From a virus, in the IMG/VR virus record IMGVR_UViG_3300020470_004444, positions 1 to 20,947 of that record: a stretch of DNA of 20,947 nt. The stretch is one strand, 5' to 3'. Numbering within the stretch: position 1 is the stretch's first letter; each line of letters starts with the position of its first letter. Positions 1 to 8,741 of the stretch are shown piece by piece. The notes beneath the pieces are model-generated. The model saw nothing but the letters and a program-made list of their open reading frames with translations. It did not search any database and was not told the DNA's origin. A program made the translations under genes and the position numbers.

Positions 1-24
1 TGCATCTAATCCTAATGTAACCAT
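1..24 (-). CDS. Start of a further downstream gene (first 8 codons only)
   Basis: Reading leftwards, an ATG at 24-22 opens a frame (MVTLGLDA) that runs off the window. It is supported by a strong AGGAGA ribosome binding site at 33-28, which overlaps the TAG stop of the 294-aa gene. The same AGGAGA-ATG arrangement precedes the 233-aa and 366-aa genes. It is therefore probably another member of the same structural-gene cluster. Eight residues are too few to identify a product. Confidence 0.6.
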
Positions 25-27
25 TTG

Positions 28-33
28 TCTCCT
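28..33 (-). promoter_or_regulatory. Shine-Dalgarno site overlapping a stop codon
   Basis: AGGAGA on the minus strand sits 3 nt before the ATG at 24. Its first two bases are part of the TAG stop of the upstream 294-aa gene. This decides the start of the partial gene at the window edge and suggests that ribosomes terminating on the 294-aa gene can reinitiate there. Confidence 0.6.
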
Positions 34-916
34 ATATATCTAATTTTATTTTAAATCTTGTATTTATTTTGTCACTTTTTCTTATAGCTCTTGGTAAAGT
101 AGCCTGAATTACAGGTGTGTCATAATCACCTTCTTGATATAAATTAATTGTTGTGATATATGGTTGAAAATCACTACCCGTAAATGTTGAAGCTATAAAA
201 GGTGTTGATAAAGTTAGTGGATTTGTGTCTGTTGTTAAAACATTTCTAATTGAATAATTAGTTGTTAAATTAAAATCTTGTGGTAATAAAGTAACATTAT
301 ATTCATAAGTATTTATCGTATTAACCGAGTCAAATTTTAAATTATAGTTTGTAGCTAAATTTGAATAATCAACACTACCACTCCAAGAGCCTGTTTCTGT
401 AATTACAGCTAATCCCTTATCATAAAATATATTACCAACATAATTATCAGAAGATGAAGCAGCTAATGTACTTTGTGAATGATGAGCATTTGTTGAATAT
501 AAATTACCAAAACCATCATCTATAATAATTGGATTATTACCATTATTATCAGGATTATTCAAATCTGTTAATTGAAATGAACCTTTTTTTATTTTTTCAC
601 CATAATATTGAGATGGTATTGTAATTAATGAACTTGTTGGATACCCATGATATTTTGTTAAAAATTGTTTACCAATATTTTGATTTAATGATAAATTACT
701 TGATGGGGTTGTAAATTTACTTTCACTTATATATGTAGGTGAGCCACTTGTATAAAATAAAACATTTAATGAGTTCCAATAATTATTGTTTAATGAACCA
801 GAATGAATTTTTATAGACTGAATACCAGCGGAAGATGCTGATAAATTTTGAACGTAATTTACAGTATTACTTTCAATTACAGTTGATGATTTATCAATCT
901 CTCCGAATACATACAT
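32..916 (-). CDS. Putative phage structural protein, 294 aa
   Basis: This protein is rich in Ser, Thr, Asn and Tyr and has no signal peptide or hydrophobic segment, as expected of a beta-rich virion protein. I do not recognise a named family over most of its length. Its last 40 or so residues (about 254-294) follow the pattern ITTINLY, acidic/Gly, PV, a basic PRAIRK segment, then RFKIKLDI. The end of the preceding 366-aa protein has the same layout (ISSVQLYNDAGD, PLKK, IKVKLTY), so the two probably share a C-terminal domain. The gene starts 11 nt after that protein's stop, behind a weak AAGATGGG ribosome binding site, and ends in TAG inside the next gene's binding site. A tail or neck accessory, or a decoration protein, is plausible from position alone. 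Confidence 0.7.
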   Translation of the reverse strand: MYVFGEIDKSSTVIESNTVNYVQNLSASSAGIQSIKIHSGSLNNNYWNSLNVLFYTSGSPTYISESKFTTPSSNLSLNQNIGKQFLTKYHGYPTSSLITIPSQYYGEKIKKGSFQLTDLNNPDNNGNNPIIIDDGFGNLYSTNAHHSQSTLAASSSDNYVGNIFYDKGLAVITETGSWSGSVDYSNLATNYNLKFDSVNTINTYEYNVTLLPQDFNLTTNYSIRNVLTTDTNPLTLSTPFIASTFTGSDFQPYITTINLYQEGDYDTPVIQATLPRAIRKSDKINTRFKIKLDI

Positions 917-927
917 AGCAACCCATC

Positions 928-2028
928 TTAATAAGTTAGTTTAACTTTGATTGTAGCTTCTGAACTAAAGTTTTTCTTCAATGGTGTAGAAAGATTACCA
1001 ACAGCTACCATATCACCAGCATCATTATACAATTGAACTGATGAAATAAATGTATTTGGATTACCTTTCATTGTTGATTGTCTTAATTCATTTAAAGAAC
1101 CTGATACAAATGTTGGATTGTTTGAAAAATTCATATGACCACTTCTTACTCTACAGAAATATTGAGCACTTACCTGGTCTTCTTCATCTCTAAACTTTAG
1201 TGAACCACCTAATGTCCTTAAACAATTTACAAATCTTAATGCGAATTTTTTATTTGCGTCTACACCCTCACCAGTTCCAAATCCAAAATGTGTTTGAGTA
1301 TTTAGTGCAGTAACGTCATTTTTATTAGCGTGTGTTCCTGGTATTGAACCTGATAATTCTTTTTGACTGAACACCATAATTCCCATATCAGGATAAAAGA
1401 AACCAAAGTTTCTTTCAGTAGCAGCTGCAGCTATAACACCAGCCGATGAACAACTCACAATATTATATCTATCACCAACAGGTGTTGCAGTTGGACTTGT
1501 TGTACTACTATCGTCTTTTAAATGTAAAAGAGTTGAACCAGCATCATTAGCTGAATTTGAACCAGTTAAAGATATTTGCCAAGTTCCCTTATTCAATCTA
1601 TCTTTCATATTAGAACGTCTACTATTAAGAATAAATATTTCTGTATCTGCTGAGGTTAGTTGTCCACCTGACCCTTTTTGAGATATTTTAAATCCACCAG
1701 TTACCTCTGTAGGAGCCAGAAGTAAACTAGCGTATTGTTTATAAATAGCATCAGTTGGAGCCTTGATAGCGTTCGCGTCATCATTTGAACCAAACCCTCT
1801 TGTACTACCAAATGCAACATTAAACTCTTCAACAGTTGGTGTTGATGAATTTGATATTCCAAAAAAATATGTTTCATTTGTATCTGTTAAAGATGATGTA
1901 GTTATATTAGCTGCTAATAAGGTTGTTGAACCATCTGAAAAATATGGACTGGTTACCTTTTCCGTTTGGGTAATTTTATCCATACCCTCCGTTGAATCTA
2001 ATGATATGTTTCCACCTGCTATTGCCAT
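928..2028 (-). CDS. Putative phage structural protein, 366 aa
   Basis: The start is fixed by AGGAGA at 2041-2036, 7 nt before the ATG. The sequence is soluble and Ser/Thr/Asn/Gly-rich, without transmembrane segments. The C-terminal region has a segment VRSGHMNFSNNPTFVSG (about residues 293-310), followed by ISSVQLYNDAGDMVAVG and PLKK, ending IKVKLTY. From memory, such endings are common in hypothetical virion proteins of uncultured T4-like and other tailed phages; I cannot attach a specific function. The last 40 residues resemble those of the 294-aa protein encoded next. Lying after the baseplate genes, it may be a tail-fibre-associated, whisker-like or head/tail accessory protein. Confidence in the coding call is high, in the role low. 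Confidence 0.75.
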   Translation of the reverse strand: MAIAGGNISLDSTEGMDKITQTEKVTSPYFSDGSTTLLAANITTSSLTDTNETYFFGISNSSTPTVEEFNVAFGSTRGFGSNDDANAIKAPTDAIYKQYASLLLAPTEVTGGFKISQKGSGGQLTSADTEIFILNSRRSNMKDRLNKGTWQISLTGSNSANDAGSTLLHLKDDSSTTSPTATPVGDRYNIVSCSSAGVIAAAATERNFGFFYPDMGIMVFSQKELSGSIPGTHANKNDVTALNTQTHFGFGTGEGVDANKKFALRFVNCLRTLGGSLKFRDEEDQVSAQYFCRVRSGHMNFSNNPTFVSGSLNELRQSTMKGNPNTFISSVQLYNDAGDMVAVGNLSTPLKKNFSSEATIKVKLTY

Positions 2029-2035
2029 TTATTTA

Positions 2036-2041
2036 TCTCCT
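2036..2041 (-). promoter_or_regulatory. Shine-Dalgarno site of the 366-aa gene
   Basis: AGGAGA on the minus strand with a 7-nt spacer (ATAAATA plus) before the ATG at 2028. It lies in the 24-nt space after the 233-aa gene and supports that start over internal ATGs. Confidence 0.65.
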
Positions 2042-2052
2042 AATTTAAATTC

Positions 2053-2754
2053 CTAACCTCTTCCAGTTGATAGTACTGCTCTTTGGTTTTTAGTAATGTT
2101 ATTTGTTACAACAAATGAATTATAAGCACCAGTTTCAACATGTACTACATAAACATTTGTTTGTTTACCTGCGGTGTCTTGTTGAACTGGATTTATTGTA
2201 AAGGAACTACCATTAAATCCATATTGTTGAGCAAATGGGATGTCTTGCTCTTGTAAAAATTGTTGACTTGTTCCACTTAAATTAGACATCATTGTAGCAG
2301 TTGTCGAAATTATTGATGGGTCTTGAATTACAATATAATACGGAAATCCATCTAATGTTACGTTACCAGTTGATGTAAAACCAACTAAATCAACATTAAT
2401 TGTTCCTGAATTTTCATCACCTTCATTAAATGTTTTTAAAGTTCCACCAACAGTATCTAAATTACCCAAAGTTAAAGCGGGAACAGCTACTGTGTTTTGG
2501 TTCAATGATATTAATCTGTTTCTTAAATTATATTCAGCATGAACACTAGCTTCTAACATTGGTAAGTTTTCAATGGCCTCACCATAAAAAGCTGAACCAC
2601 TTGGATGGTCTGGATTCCAAAGTCTATAATCAACACCTGTATCTGACATTGTGAATGAAGTAATGTTTAGATTACCACCATTCTTTAAAATTTCACGACC
2701 TTTTTTTGTTAATACTGCGTCAACTGTAACTGACCCATTGTCTAAATATCCCAT
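2053..2754 (-). CDS. Conserved phage structural protein, 233 aa (MGYLDN-type)
   Basis: The N-terminus MGYLDNGSVTVDAVLTKKGR, followed by a GG-N-x-I-T-x-F segment and then YRLWNP, PSGSAFYGEAIENLPMLEA (residues about 45-70), is a pattern I recall from hypothetical structural proteins of marine T4-like phages. In those proteins the N-terminal 'LT-x-x-G-R-x-x-L' helix is well conserved. No catalytic motif, signal peptide or membrane segment is visible. The start is supported by AGGAGA at 2765-2760, 5 nt before the ATG. It is the first gene after the 77-bp gap that follows the giant 1969-aa gene, so it may begin a separately controlled unit with the 366-aa and 294-aa genes. A virion role is inferred from sequence style and neighbourhood. 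Confidence 0.75.
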   Translation of the reverse strand: MGYLDNGSVTVDAVLTKKGREILKNGGNLNITSFTMSDTGVDYRLWNPDHPSGSAFYGEAIENLPMLEASVHAEYNLRNRLISLNQNTVAVPALTLGNLDTVGGTLKTFNEGDENSGTINVDLVGFTSTGNVTLDGFPYYIVIQDPSIISTTATMMSNLSGTSQQFLQEQDIPFAQQYGFNGSSFTINPVQQDTAGKQTNVYVVHVETGAYNSFVVTNNITKNQRAVLSTGRG

Positions 2755-2831
2755 TTTTGTCTCCTAATTTCGAAATACTTTAATTCATATATAAATATTA
2801 TAAAATCAAAAAAATAACCAATTTTAAATTA
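2755..2831 (-). promoter_or_regulatory. Only sizeable intergenic gap; possible promoter for the downstream three-gene unit
   Basis: This 77-bp spacer separates the 1969-aa gene from the 233-aa gene and is extremely AT-rich. On the minus strand it holds a TATAAT hexamer (2802-2797), about 43 nt upstream of the ATG at 2754, and the AGGAGA ribosome binding site at 2765-2760. No good -35 box lies at the usual distance; the nearest candidate, TTGGTT at 2821-2816, leaves only 13 nt. A T4 late-type TATAAATA occurs at 2790-2797, but on the plus strand, so it points the wrong way. No GC-rich hairpin terminator is visible. A promoter here is a guess from position and AT content. Confidence 0.25.
2760..2765 (-). 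promoter_or_regulatory. Shine-Dalgarno site of the 233-aa gene
   Basis: AGGAGA on the minus strand, 5 nt before the ATG at 2754. It matches the sites before the 366-aa gene and the left-edge gene, and confirms the conserved MGYLDN start. Confidence 0.65.
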
Positions 2832-5800
2832 TTAAGGGCCATAAATTATTTTATCATCACCTTTAGATGGCTTTCCACTATTAACTCTAAGTGTATTTTC
2901 ACCCCCAGTAACAGTAACACTATAAAATGAAGCTGTTGAATAATCCTCATACTGAACATTTAATTGTCCAGCATCCGTAGAACCTGAACGTGGGTTCTGA
3001 GTTCCTTGATACATTCTATCTTTAAATGGTTGACTAAATTTAGTAACATGATTTCTTGGTAAAGTAATTGTACCATCTGAACTTGTTATAAAATATCTTG
3101 TTTTACCTAACATTCTACCAGTGTGATTCGAATCACTACCACTTCCACCTATTAAAGACTGATAAGTAACATTTGCATGAAAGTCTGTATCTATCATTAC
3201 CCTATTATAAAATCTATTACTATCACTAAAATCACTACTTACACTACTACCTGAGTTATTTAGTGATGCAGAATAATATTCCGAATCCCCTATAGAATTA
3301 AATACAAATCTTGTGTCAATATGATATGTATTATAGTTGTTATCTGAGCCGGTATTAAAGTAATTTATAAAGTGTGTATCAGATGAACTTGTTCCCCAAT
3401 TTTTGTGAACACTTGTATATGACTCATTTGCTCTCGAAGCATAATCAATTGTTCCATCTTTTGATGTTACCACAGTTGAACCACCATAAGTTGGTTGAGT
3501 ATTAATTGAACCAGATTTAGGTCTTTCATAAGTAGTGGTGTTTGTGACATTAACACTTATGGAAGAACTTTTTGGTAGTTCATAAGTAGATGTATTTGTA
3601 ACATTAACACTAATTGAAGCTGATTTTGGTTGTATAAATTCAGAATTTGATAAACTTGGGCTTGGACTTATACTACTACTACGAATATTTGGATTTGTTT
3701 CAACACTATGTTTTTCATTTTCATATTTTTGTTTTTCTAAAATAGTTGGTTTTATTTCTACACCAATGTCAGAATTTTTACCACTAAATGTTGAACGAGC
3801 TGGAACAACAAAATTTAAACCTTCAACAATTGATTGATTAAACATATTTTCATGAGCTCTTATAAACGTATTGACATTAACTTCTATTGGATGTGCATCA
3901 AAAAAGTTTTCTCTAAATGTATCAAATTCATCATATGATTGTGAATAATAATTTACTGGATTACCATACAATGTTTCTAAGTTGAATCCACTTAAATTAT
4001 CCAAAATAAAATTGTCAACAAATGATTGTGGTGAACGGTATATTTCTAATTTTGGTGACGTTTTAAACTGTGGTTTTTTACCTAATGAACTTATACCTGT
4101 ATTATTTACACTTAGATTACCAAAAACAGATTTATTTGGATTTATTAAAATAGAGTTATCATTTGGTTTATCATTATTATCTTGTAATGTTAATTTCACA
4201 CTATCAACAATATCAAAACCATAAATTATTGAACCAGTATAAAAATCACCACTACGGGTAATTGTATAATCAGAATAAGTAGTGGTTGGTGAGGAATCTA
4301 CAATATTTAAAATTTGTCCAGACGCTGATATAGATGAAGTTGTATAGTTCTCATTTAATTTAAAATGATAAACTAATTCATCTTTATGTGAATTAATAGA
4401 ATTACCAACAGTTGAAAATTTATTTAATGTATGTTGTCTAAATTTAGAAATACTTAATGGTGTAGCCCACCCCTTTATCTCAGATAATGAACCACTAAAT
4501 ATTTGACCAACAAATAAATTAGATGATGATAATTCATTTCTTGAACCACTTGACTGCCAATTTTGGTTTGCAAAAAATCCTTTTCCACCAAGTGTTGAAT
4601 CTCCAGTAGCTCCACCACTTATAGACATTGTAACATAAGTATAGGTTTTTATTATTTTTTCATCTTGTAATGCACTATGTAATCTATACTCAATTGTACC
4701 TGGACCTGAAGTTGAACCAGTCATTCTTTGTAACATTATATTCCATAATTGTCCATCTGTCATTTCATTGTATGCTAATGACATTGAAAAACCTCTACTA
4801 TCAATAGATGTACCACCCCTTTGAGAGTTGTTTAATCTAAATTCAAATGATGAACTTAATCCATCGGAACTTGGTAATAACTTTAAATCCCAAAGTGTTT
4901 GTGCAGAACTACCACTTGATTTTAATATTGTTTGTGTTTGTGTTGTTTTTTTGTGTTTATACACAAATTCAAGTGTATTAATATTAGCACTATCCATCCA
5001 CCAATCAAGATTTAAAACTCTATCTTGATTAGAATTAAACATATATCTATAAAGTTTTTTTCTACTAGAAACAAACGAAATACTTCCACTTTCATGATTG
5101 AAGTTTGTATCTTGACTCTGTATAGGTTGAGGTGGTGCATCATTGATGACAGTATTATTATCACCAGTCGAAGTAGCTCCACCAAACTCTTGAAACTTCA
5201 ATACATCAGGTGGATAACCATATGTATTTAACAACGCTCTTACTGAATTTTTTGTTCCCTTTGATTTATAAATGTATATTAAGTTATTAAGTGTTTTTCT
5301 CCAAGTATTGTTTCTAATATCATCAATTGAGGTGACACCACTTAAATAACTTCCCAATGAATCTGTTAGACTTCCACTAAATGGATTAATAGCCTGCCAA
5401 CCCATATTGGATAATAACATTGGTAAAGTATTGTTTGGTGGTGAATTGGTTTTCTTATATCCTCGTTTATGTAAAGTTCCCATTGAATCAATATGATTTC
5501 TAATTAAATCATATTGTTCACCTTGTAGATTTAAGAAATCTTTCATATCATTGTATTCAGAACTTTCTTGAATGTAAAGAGGTAGATTATTTTCAAATGA
5601 GTGAATGTTATCGGTATCAAATGTTTCTGCTTTTGTCAACATATCATTGTACCAATTAGTCCATTCTGTTGAACTTGTATGGAATAAATTATCAAATGGT
5701 AAAACATTTGTTGGGTCTTTTAATGTTAATTTAACATCTGTGATTTTTGTTTCTGTTTTTCCATCAGGATGTAAAAACAATTGATTTATTTCACTATCGT

Positions 5801-8741
5801 TAAGTGAACGTAAATAAAATCTTGTTTCATCAAATTGACCATCACCATATCCTAATGCACTACCTGGTCCATTTCCAACTCTTATTCTATATATTACATT
5901 ACTACCTGATAATGGATAACCAGCTAAAGTTTTAACATTAACACCATCAATGTAAAGAGAACCCGTACCAGTGGTTTGATTCCAAGATAAAGCATAATGG
6001 TGAAATTCATTATCGGTTAAATCTGCATGACCTGGATTAGCAGCAAAATCAGATTTATTCAATACTTTGTGGCCTTGGTCGGTTACTTGTCCTTGTATAC
6101 TTGCACCACTTTTTCCTACCCACCAACCATCAACATCATCAAGAGATGAATGATTTACTGCTACATTATCTCGCAAACCACTACCTGAAGACTTGATGTC
6201 TAAGGACATAATTGTTATGTTTGTATCTTCAGTTTTTAACCAAGAAGTAAATGTAAATCCATCAAAGCCTTGGTCTACACCTGAAGATGTTGTGAATGTT
6301 ACTCTACCTGCTTCATTATCAATATTAGAGTTAAAATAAAATAATCCAGAAGCACCAGCATTACTACCACTCCATTTCAATGATGATGATATTTTACCAT
6401 CCACACCAGTTTCTACAGAGGCTGATGTGAATGAATCAGTTCCCCCACCTTCCCAAGAAATAGTTCTATTATTACCACTAACATCAAGTACTTCAAAATC
6501 TCTATCATCAATGGTAATGTTTTCATAATTGTAATGAGCAAATAAACTTGCAGATAAATTGTTTTTATAAAATATTCTAAACAATTCACCACTTGGCATT
6601 ATTGAACCTTTAAATGGTACTCCTACACTTGATGATACAGCTGTTGTTGGATATAAACCCGTAGAGTCTTTAATCGATACAGAACCTGTTTTAACACTTC
6701 CACTTAAAATTGTTATTTTACTTGAACCAGAAGTAAAATCATCATAAGATAAATCTGCCATATCATTATCTATGGTGTTTGGAACAAAGTATGATTGGGA
6801 CGCTTGAAAAATATATCGTTGATATTCACTTCCCGTCATATTAGGATTTAAAATATTATTTTGATATAAAGTGTCATGTGGTAATGATGGTGTTGAATTT
6901 TGATTTCTATTTTCCCAACTTAATAAACTTCCACTATCACCTTGTAGTAAGAATGATAAATAAATTGAACTACTGTAATTAAAAAATGGTTTGTTTTCCA
7001 CTTTATATTTATCAGTAAATAAATCTATATATTGATTATGAAGACCTGATACTTTCTCAGAAGAGTGTTTGTATACAACATTGAATCCATTGTGTTGATT
7101 TAACTCAATTCCCTCACCACTAAATGTTACGGGAATTGTATCAGCATAATTTTTTAAACTTGGTGCTGATGCAGTTGAATCAGTTTGACCATCAAAATAT
7201 AAAAATCTTTCATATGGTGTAAATGTTATAAACTCATTGTTTATTTTATTAAATAAATTTTTTCTTTTTTCAATTATATAAGTAGAGTCACCATTAATAG
7301 AGCTGGAAACATTTAATGAACTTGATATTTCTGAATAATACCCTTGAATTGTTTTAACTTTATTATTGAAGTTTTGTAACTTCTTTTTAGCTGAACCAAA
7401 AAATGTATGATTTGAAAATTCATTAAAGTCTGTATTAAGATTTGGATAATCATATTGACTTGACGATATTAATGAGTTTATTTCAATATCACCAATGGAG
7501 GCAGAATAAACTAATTCATTTAAATTTTGAAATCCAATGTCATTGTTATCAGGATTAATCCAATTCTGTTGAGTATCTGGAATTAATCCATCACCAAAGA
7601 AAACATCAGGTACATCTGAAAAATAAAATATGTCTTGAAGTTGAGTTGTTAATACTTCTCTTTCAATTGTAACCATTTTTAGATTACTGATATTAGATGG
7701 TAGTGGTTCATAAAGTTTTAATATAATGGATTGATTATTTTTACCATCTGTCACGTCATCAAATGCATAATTCATTATTGGAACATGGTCACCATTTCCA
7801 ATATTTAATATGTGTTTAAATTGGTATTTATAGTTTGGATTTGGTGTTACACCATCGTCTAAAAATTCATTTTGACCAAAATTTAATTCATCTGTTAAAT
7901 TTTTAATTGTTTCTGAATTATTAAAAATATCTTCATTAAGTATCTTTAACCTAACTTCTTTTCTTGAAGTTGATATTTGTTTTACTAAAAATTGATAATG
8001 GATTGGTTCATCTTGAATAAAATTACTCAAGTAATAATATTGAGCACCTTGAGGGTCAGGTTGTGATTGTTCGTTATCACCTGGCCCAGCGCCTGGACCT
8101 GCCTCATCTTCAATTTCTGCGTAGAAAGAGGGTGGAGCTCCAGCATCACCTATGTTAAATATTATTTGTCCCTCTTCATCAAGCATGGTTTGTAACATGT
8201 GAGCTATGTCTGGCCTTGAGGCATCACCTGACCATTCTTGAAAATCAAGAATATTTAATATACCATCATTATTAGTATCAAAATCTTCAAACCAATAGGG
8301 TACTGGTAAATTCCCTCCAACTTGTCCCTTAGTAACTTGACTTAAAAAATCAATTTGGATTCTATAATCACCCTGAGGTAATTCAAATTTATTAAATATT
8401 TCATTTGGTTTTATATAAACATTATCACCATTTTTATATATTTTAAAATCATTTAGAATATTTGTACCAAACAAACCACCAATTAATTTCGTTTCAAACT
8501 GATTATTTTCCTTAAAAGGTGATACGTTAACAGAGTAACCAGTATCTAATTCAGATAAAGTAGAAAAGAATATAGCTTTTCCATCAATACCATTTGTACT
8601 GTTAGGTAAATCAACTATATTATCTATAGCTTCAGTTGGGTAGATGGTCAGTCGAATGTAGTCATTTTCACTAAAAATTCCTGTGTTCTGACTAATAACT
8701 AAATCTTTATCTTGTTGATTAAATTCAAATTCTAATGTCAT
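2832..8741 (-). CDS. Giant multidomain baseplate/tail protein, 1969 aa, with tail-protein-I-like core and LamG domains
   Basis: Visible parts in order: a beta-rich N-terminus; a canonical EF/dockerin-type loop DTNNDGILNILD at about residues 154-165, followed by EWSGDASRPDIAH; an acidic Gly/Pro linker (GPGAGPG, about 220); a TPYERFLYF segment near 510; a LamG/concanavalin-like domain at about 800-990 (GFTFTSWLK, HHYALSW, GSLYIDG, DETRFYLRSL); then a helical segment at about 1010-1180 with a KGT-x-x-S-x-R-x-L-L-x-x-YGYPPD motif. That motif resembles phage tail protein I, the partner of gp6/J-type wedge proteins. A second LamG-like domain lies at about 1250-1430, and the C-terminus is Ser-rich with an 18-residue tandem repeat at about 1705-1755. 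The ATG overlaps the preceding stop (TAATG). Placement after gp25-gp6 suggests it replaces or contains the gp7 wedge function while carrying adhesive domains. The tail-protein-I assignment is moderate, the structural role strong. Confidence 0.8.
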   Translation of the reverse strand: MTLEFEFNQQDKDLVISQNTGIFSENDYIRLTIYPTEAIDNIVDLPNSTNGIDGKAIFFSTLSELDTGYSVNVSPFKENNQFETKLIGGLFGTNILNDFKIYKNGDNVYIKPNEIFNKFELPQGDYRIQIDFLSQVTKGQVGGNLPVPYWFEDFDTNNDGILNILDFQEWSGDASRPDIAHMLQTMLDEEGQIIFNIGDAGAPPSFYAEIEDEAGPGAGPGDNEQSQPDPQGAQYYYLSNFIQDEPIHYQFLVKQISTSRKEVRLKILNEDIFNNSETIKNLTDELNFGQNEFLDDGVTPNPNYKYQFKHILNIGNGDHVPIMNYAFDDVTDGKNNQSIILKLYEPLPSNISNLKMVTIEREVLTTQLQDIFYFSDVPDVFFGDGLIPDTQQNWINPDNNDIGFQNLNELVYSASIGDIEINSLISSSQYDYPNLNTDFNEFSNHTFFGSAKKKLQNFNNKVKTIQGYYSEISSSLNVSSSINGDSTYIIEKRKNLFNKINNEFITFTPYERFLYFDGQTDSTASAPSLKNYADTIPVTFSGEGIELNQHNGFNVVYKHSSEKVSGLHNQYIDLFTDKYKVENKPFFNYSSSIYLSFLLQGDSGSLLSWENRNQNSTPSLPHDTLYQNNILNPNMTGSEYQRYIFQASQSYFVPNTIDNDMADLSYDDFTSGSSKITILSGSVKTGSVSIKDSTGLYPTTAVSSSVGVPFKGSIMPSGELFRIFYKNNLSASLFAHYNYENITIDDRDFEVLDVSGNNRTISWEGGGTDSFTSASVETGVDGKISSSLKWSGSNAGASGLFYFNSNIDNEAGRVTFTTSSGVDQGFDGFTFTSWLKTEDTNITIMSLDIKSSGSGLRDNVAVNHSSLDDVDGWWVGKSGASIQGQVTDQGHKVLNKSDFAANPGHADLTDNEFHHYALSWNQTTGTGSLYIDGVNVKTLAGYPLSGSNVIYRIRVGNGPGSALGYGDGQFDETRFYLRSLNDSEINQLFLHPDGKTETKITDVKLTLKDPTNVLPFDNLFHTSSTEWTNWYNDMLTKAETFDTDNIHSFENNLPLYIQESSEYNDMKDFLNLQGEQYDLIRNHIDSMGTLHKRGYKKTNSPPNNTLPMLLSNMGWQAINPFSGSLTDSLGSYLSGVTSIDDIRNNTWRKTLNNLIYIYKSKGTKNSVRALLNTYGYPPDVLKFQEFGGATSTGDNNTVINDAPPQPIQSQDTNFNHESGSISFVSSRKKLYRYMFNSNQDRVLNLDWWMDSANINTLEFVYKHKKTTQTQTILKSSGSSAQTLWDLKLLPSSDGLSSSFEFRLNNSQRGGTSIDSRGFSMSLAYNEMTDGQLWNIMLQRMTGSTSGPGTIEYRLHSALQDEKIIKTYTYVTMSISGGATGDSTLGGKGFFANQNWQSSGSRNELSSSNLFVGQIFSGSLSEIKGWATPLSISKFRQHTLNKFSTVGNSINSHKDELVYHFKLNENYTTSSISASGQILNIVDSSPTTTYSDYTITRSGDFYTGSIIYGFDIVDSVKLTLQDNNDKPNDNSILINPNKSVFGNLSVNNTGISSLGKKPQFKTSPKLEIYRSPQSFVDNFILDNLSGFNLETLYGNPVNYYSQSYDEFDTFRENFFDAHPIEVNVNTFIRAHENMFNQSIVEGLNFVVPARSTFSGKNSDIGVEIKPTILEKQKYENEKHSVETNPNIRSSSISPSPSLSNSEFIQPKSASISVNVTNTSTYELPKSSSISVNVTNTTTYERPKSGSINTQPTYGGSTVVTSKDGTIDYASRANESYTSVHKNWGTSSSDTHFINYFNTGSDNNYNTYHIDTRFVFNSIGDSEYYSASLNNSGSSVSSDFSDSNRFYNRVMIDTDFHANVTYQSLIGGSGSDSNHTGRMLGKTRYFITSSDGTITLPRNHVTKFSQPFKDRMYQGTQNPRSGSTDAGQLNVQYEDYSTASFYSVTVTGGENTLRVNSGKPSKGDDKIIYGP
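3477..3629 (-). repeat. In-frame 54-bp tandem repeat (about 2.8 copies) within the 1969-aa gene
   Basis: Copies start at 3629, 3575 and 3521, exactly 54 nt apart. They encode PKSASISVNVTNTSTYEL, then PKSSSISVNVTNTTTYER, then a degenerate PKSGSINTQPTYGGS. The protein is more conserved than the DNA: many third positions differ (for example GTT/GTC, ACA/ACC, AGT/TCA), so the duplication is not recent. Alternating Ser/Ile/Val suggests a beta-strand or stalk unit. It lies near the C-terminus, after the second LamG-like domain. Confidence 0.85.

Noticed and set aside
2029-2036. ATAAATA on the minus strand just before the 366-aa gene
   Set aside because: It is merely the spacer between AGGAGA and the ATG; a promoter there would start transcription at or beyond the start codon.
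1763-2056. Plus-strand open frame of 97 codons opposite the 366-aa gene
   Set aside because: It lies antisense to a well-supported gene with its own ribosome binding site, has no recognisable protein features, and is expected by chance in AT-rich DNA with few antisense stops.
2790-2797. TATAAATA, the T4 late-promoter octamer
   Set aside because: It is on the plus strand and would fire antisense into the giant gene, where no gene lies. A single octamer in such AT-rich sequence is easily chance.
3982-5231. Plus-strand open frames of 66-80 codons opposite the giant gene
   Set aside because: Antisense shadows with hydrophobic or Cys-rich composition unlike a phage gene and without convincing ribosome binding sites.
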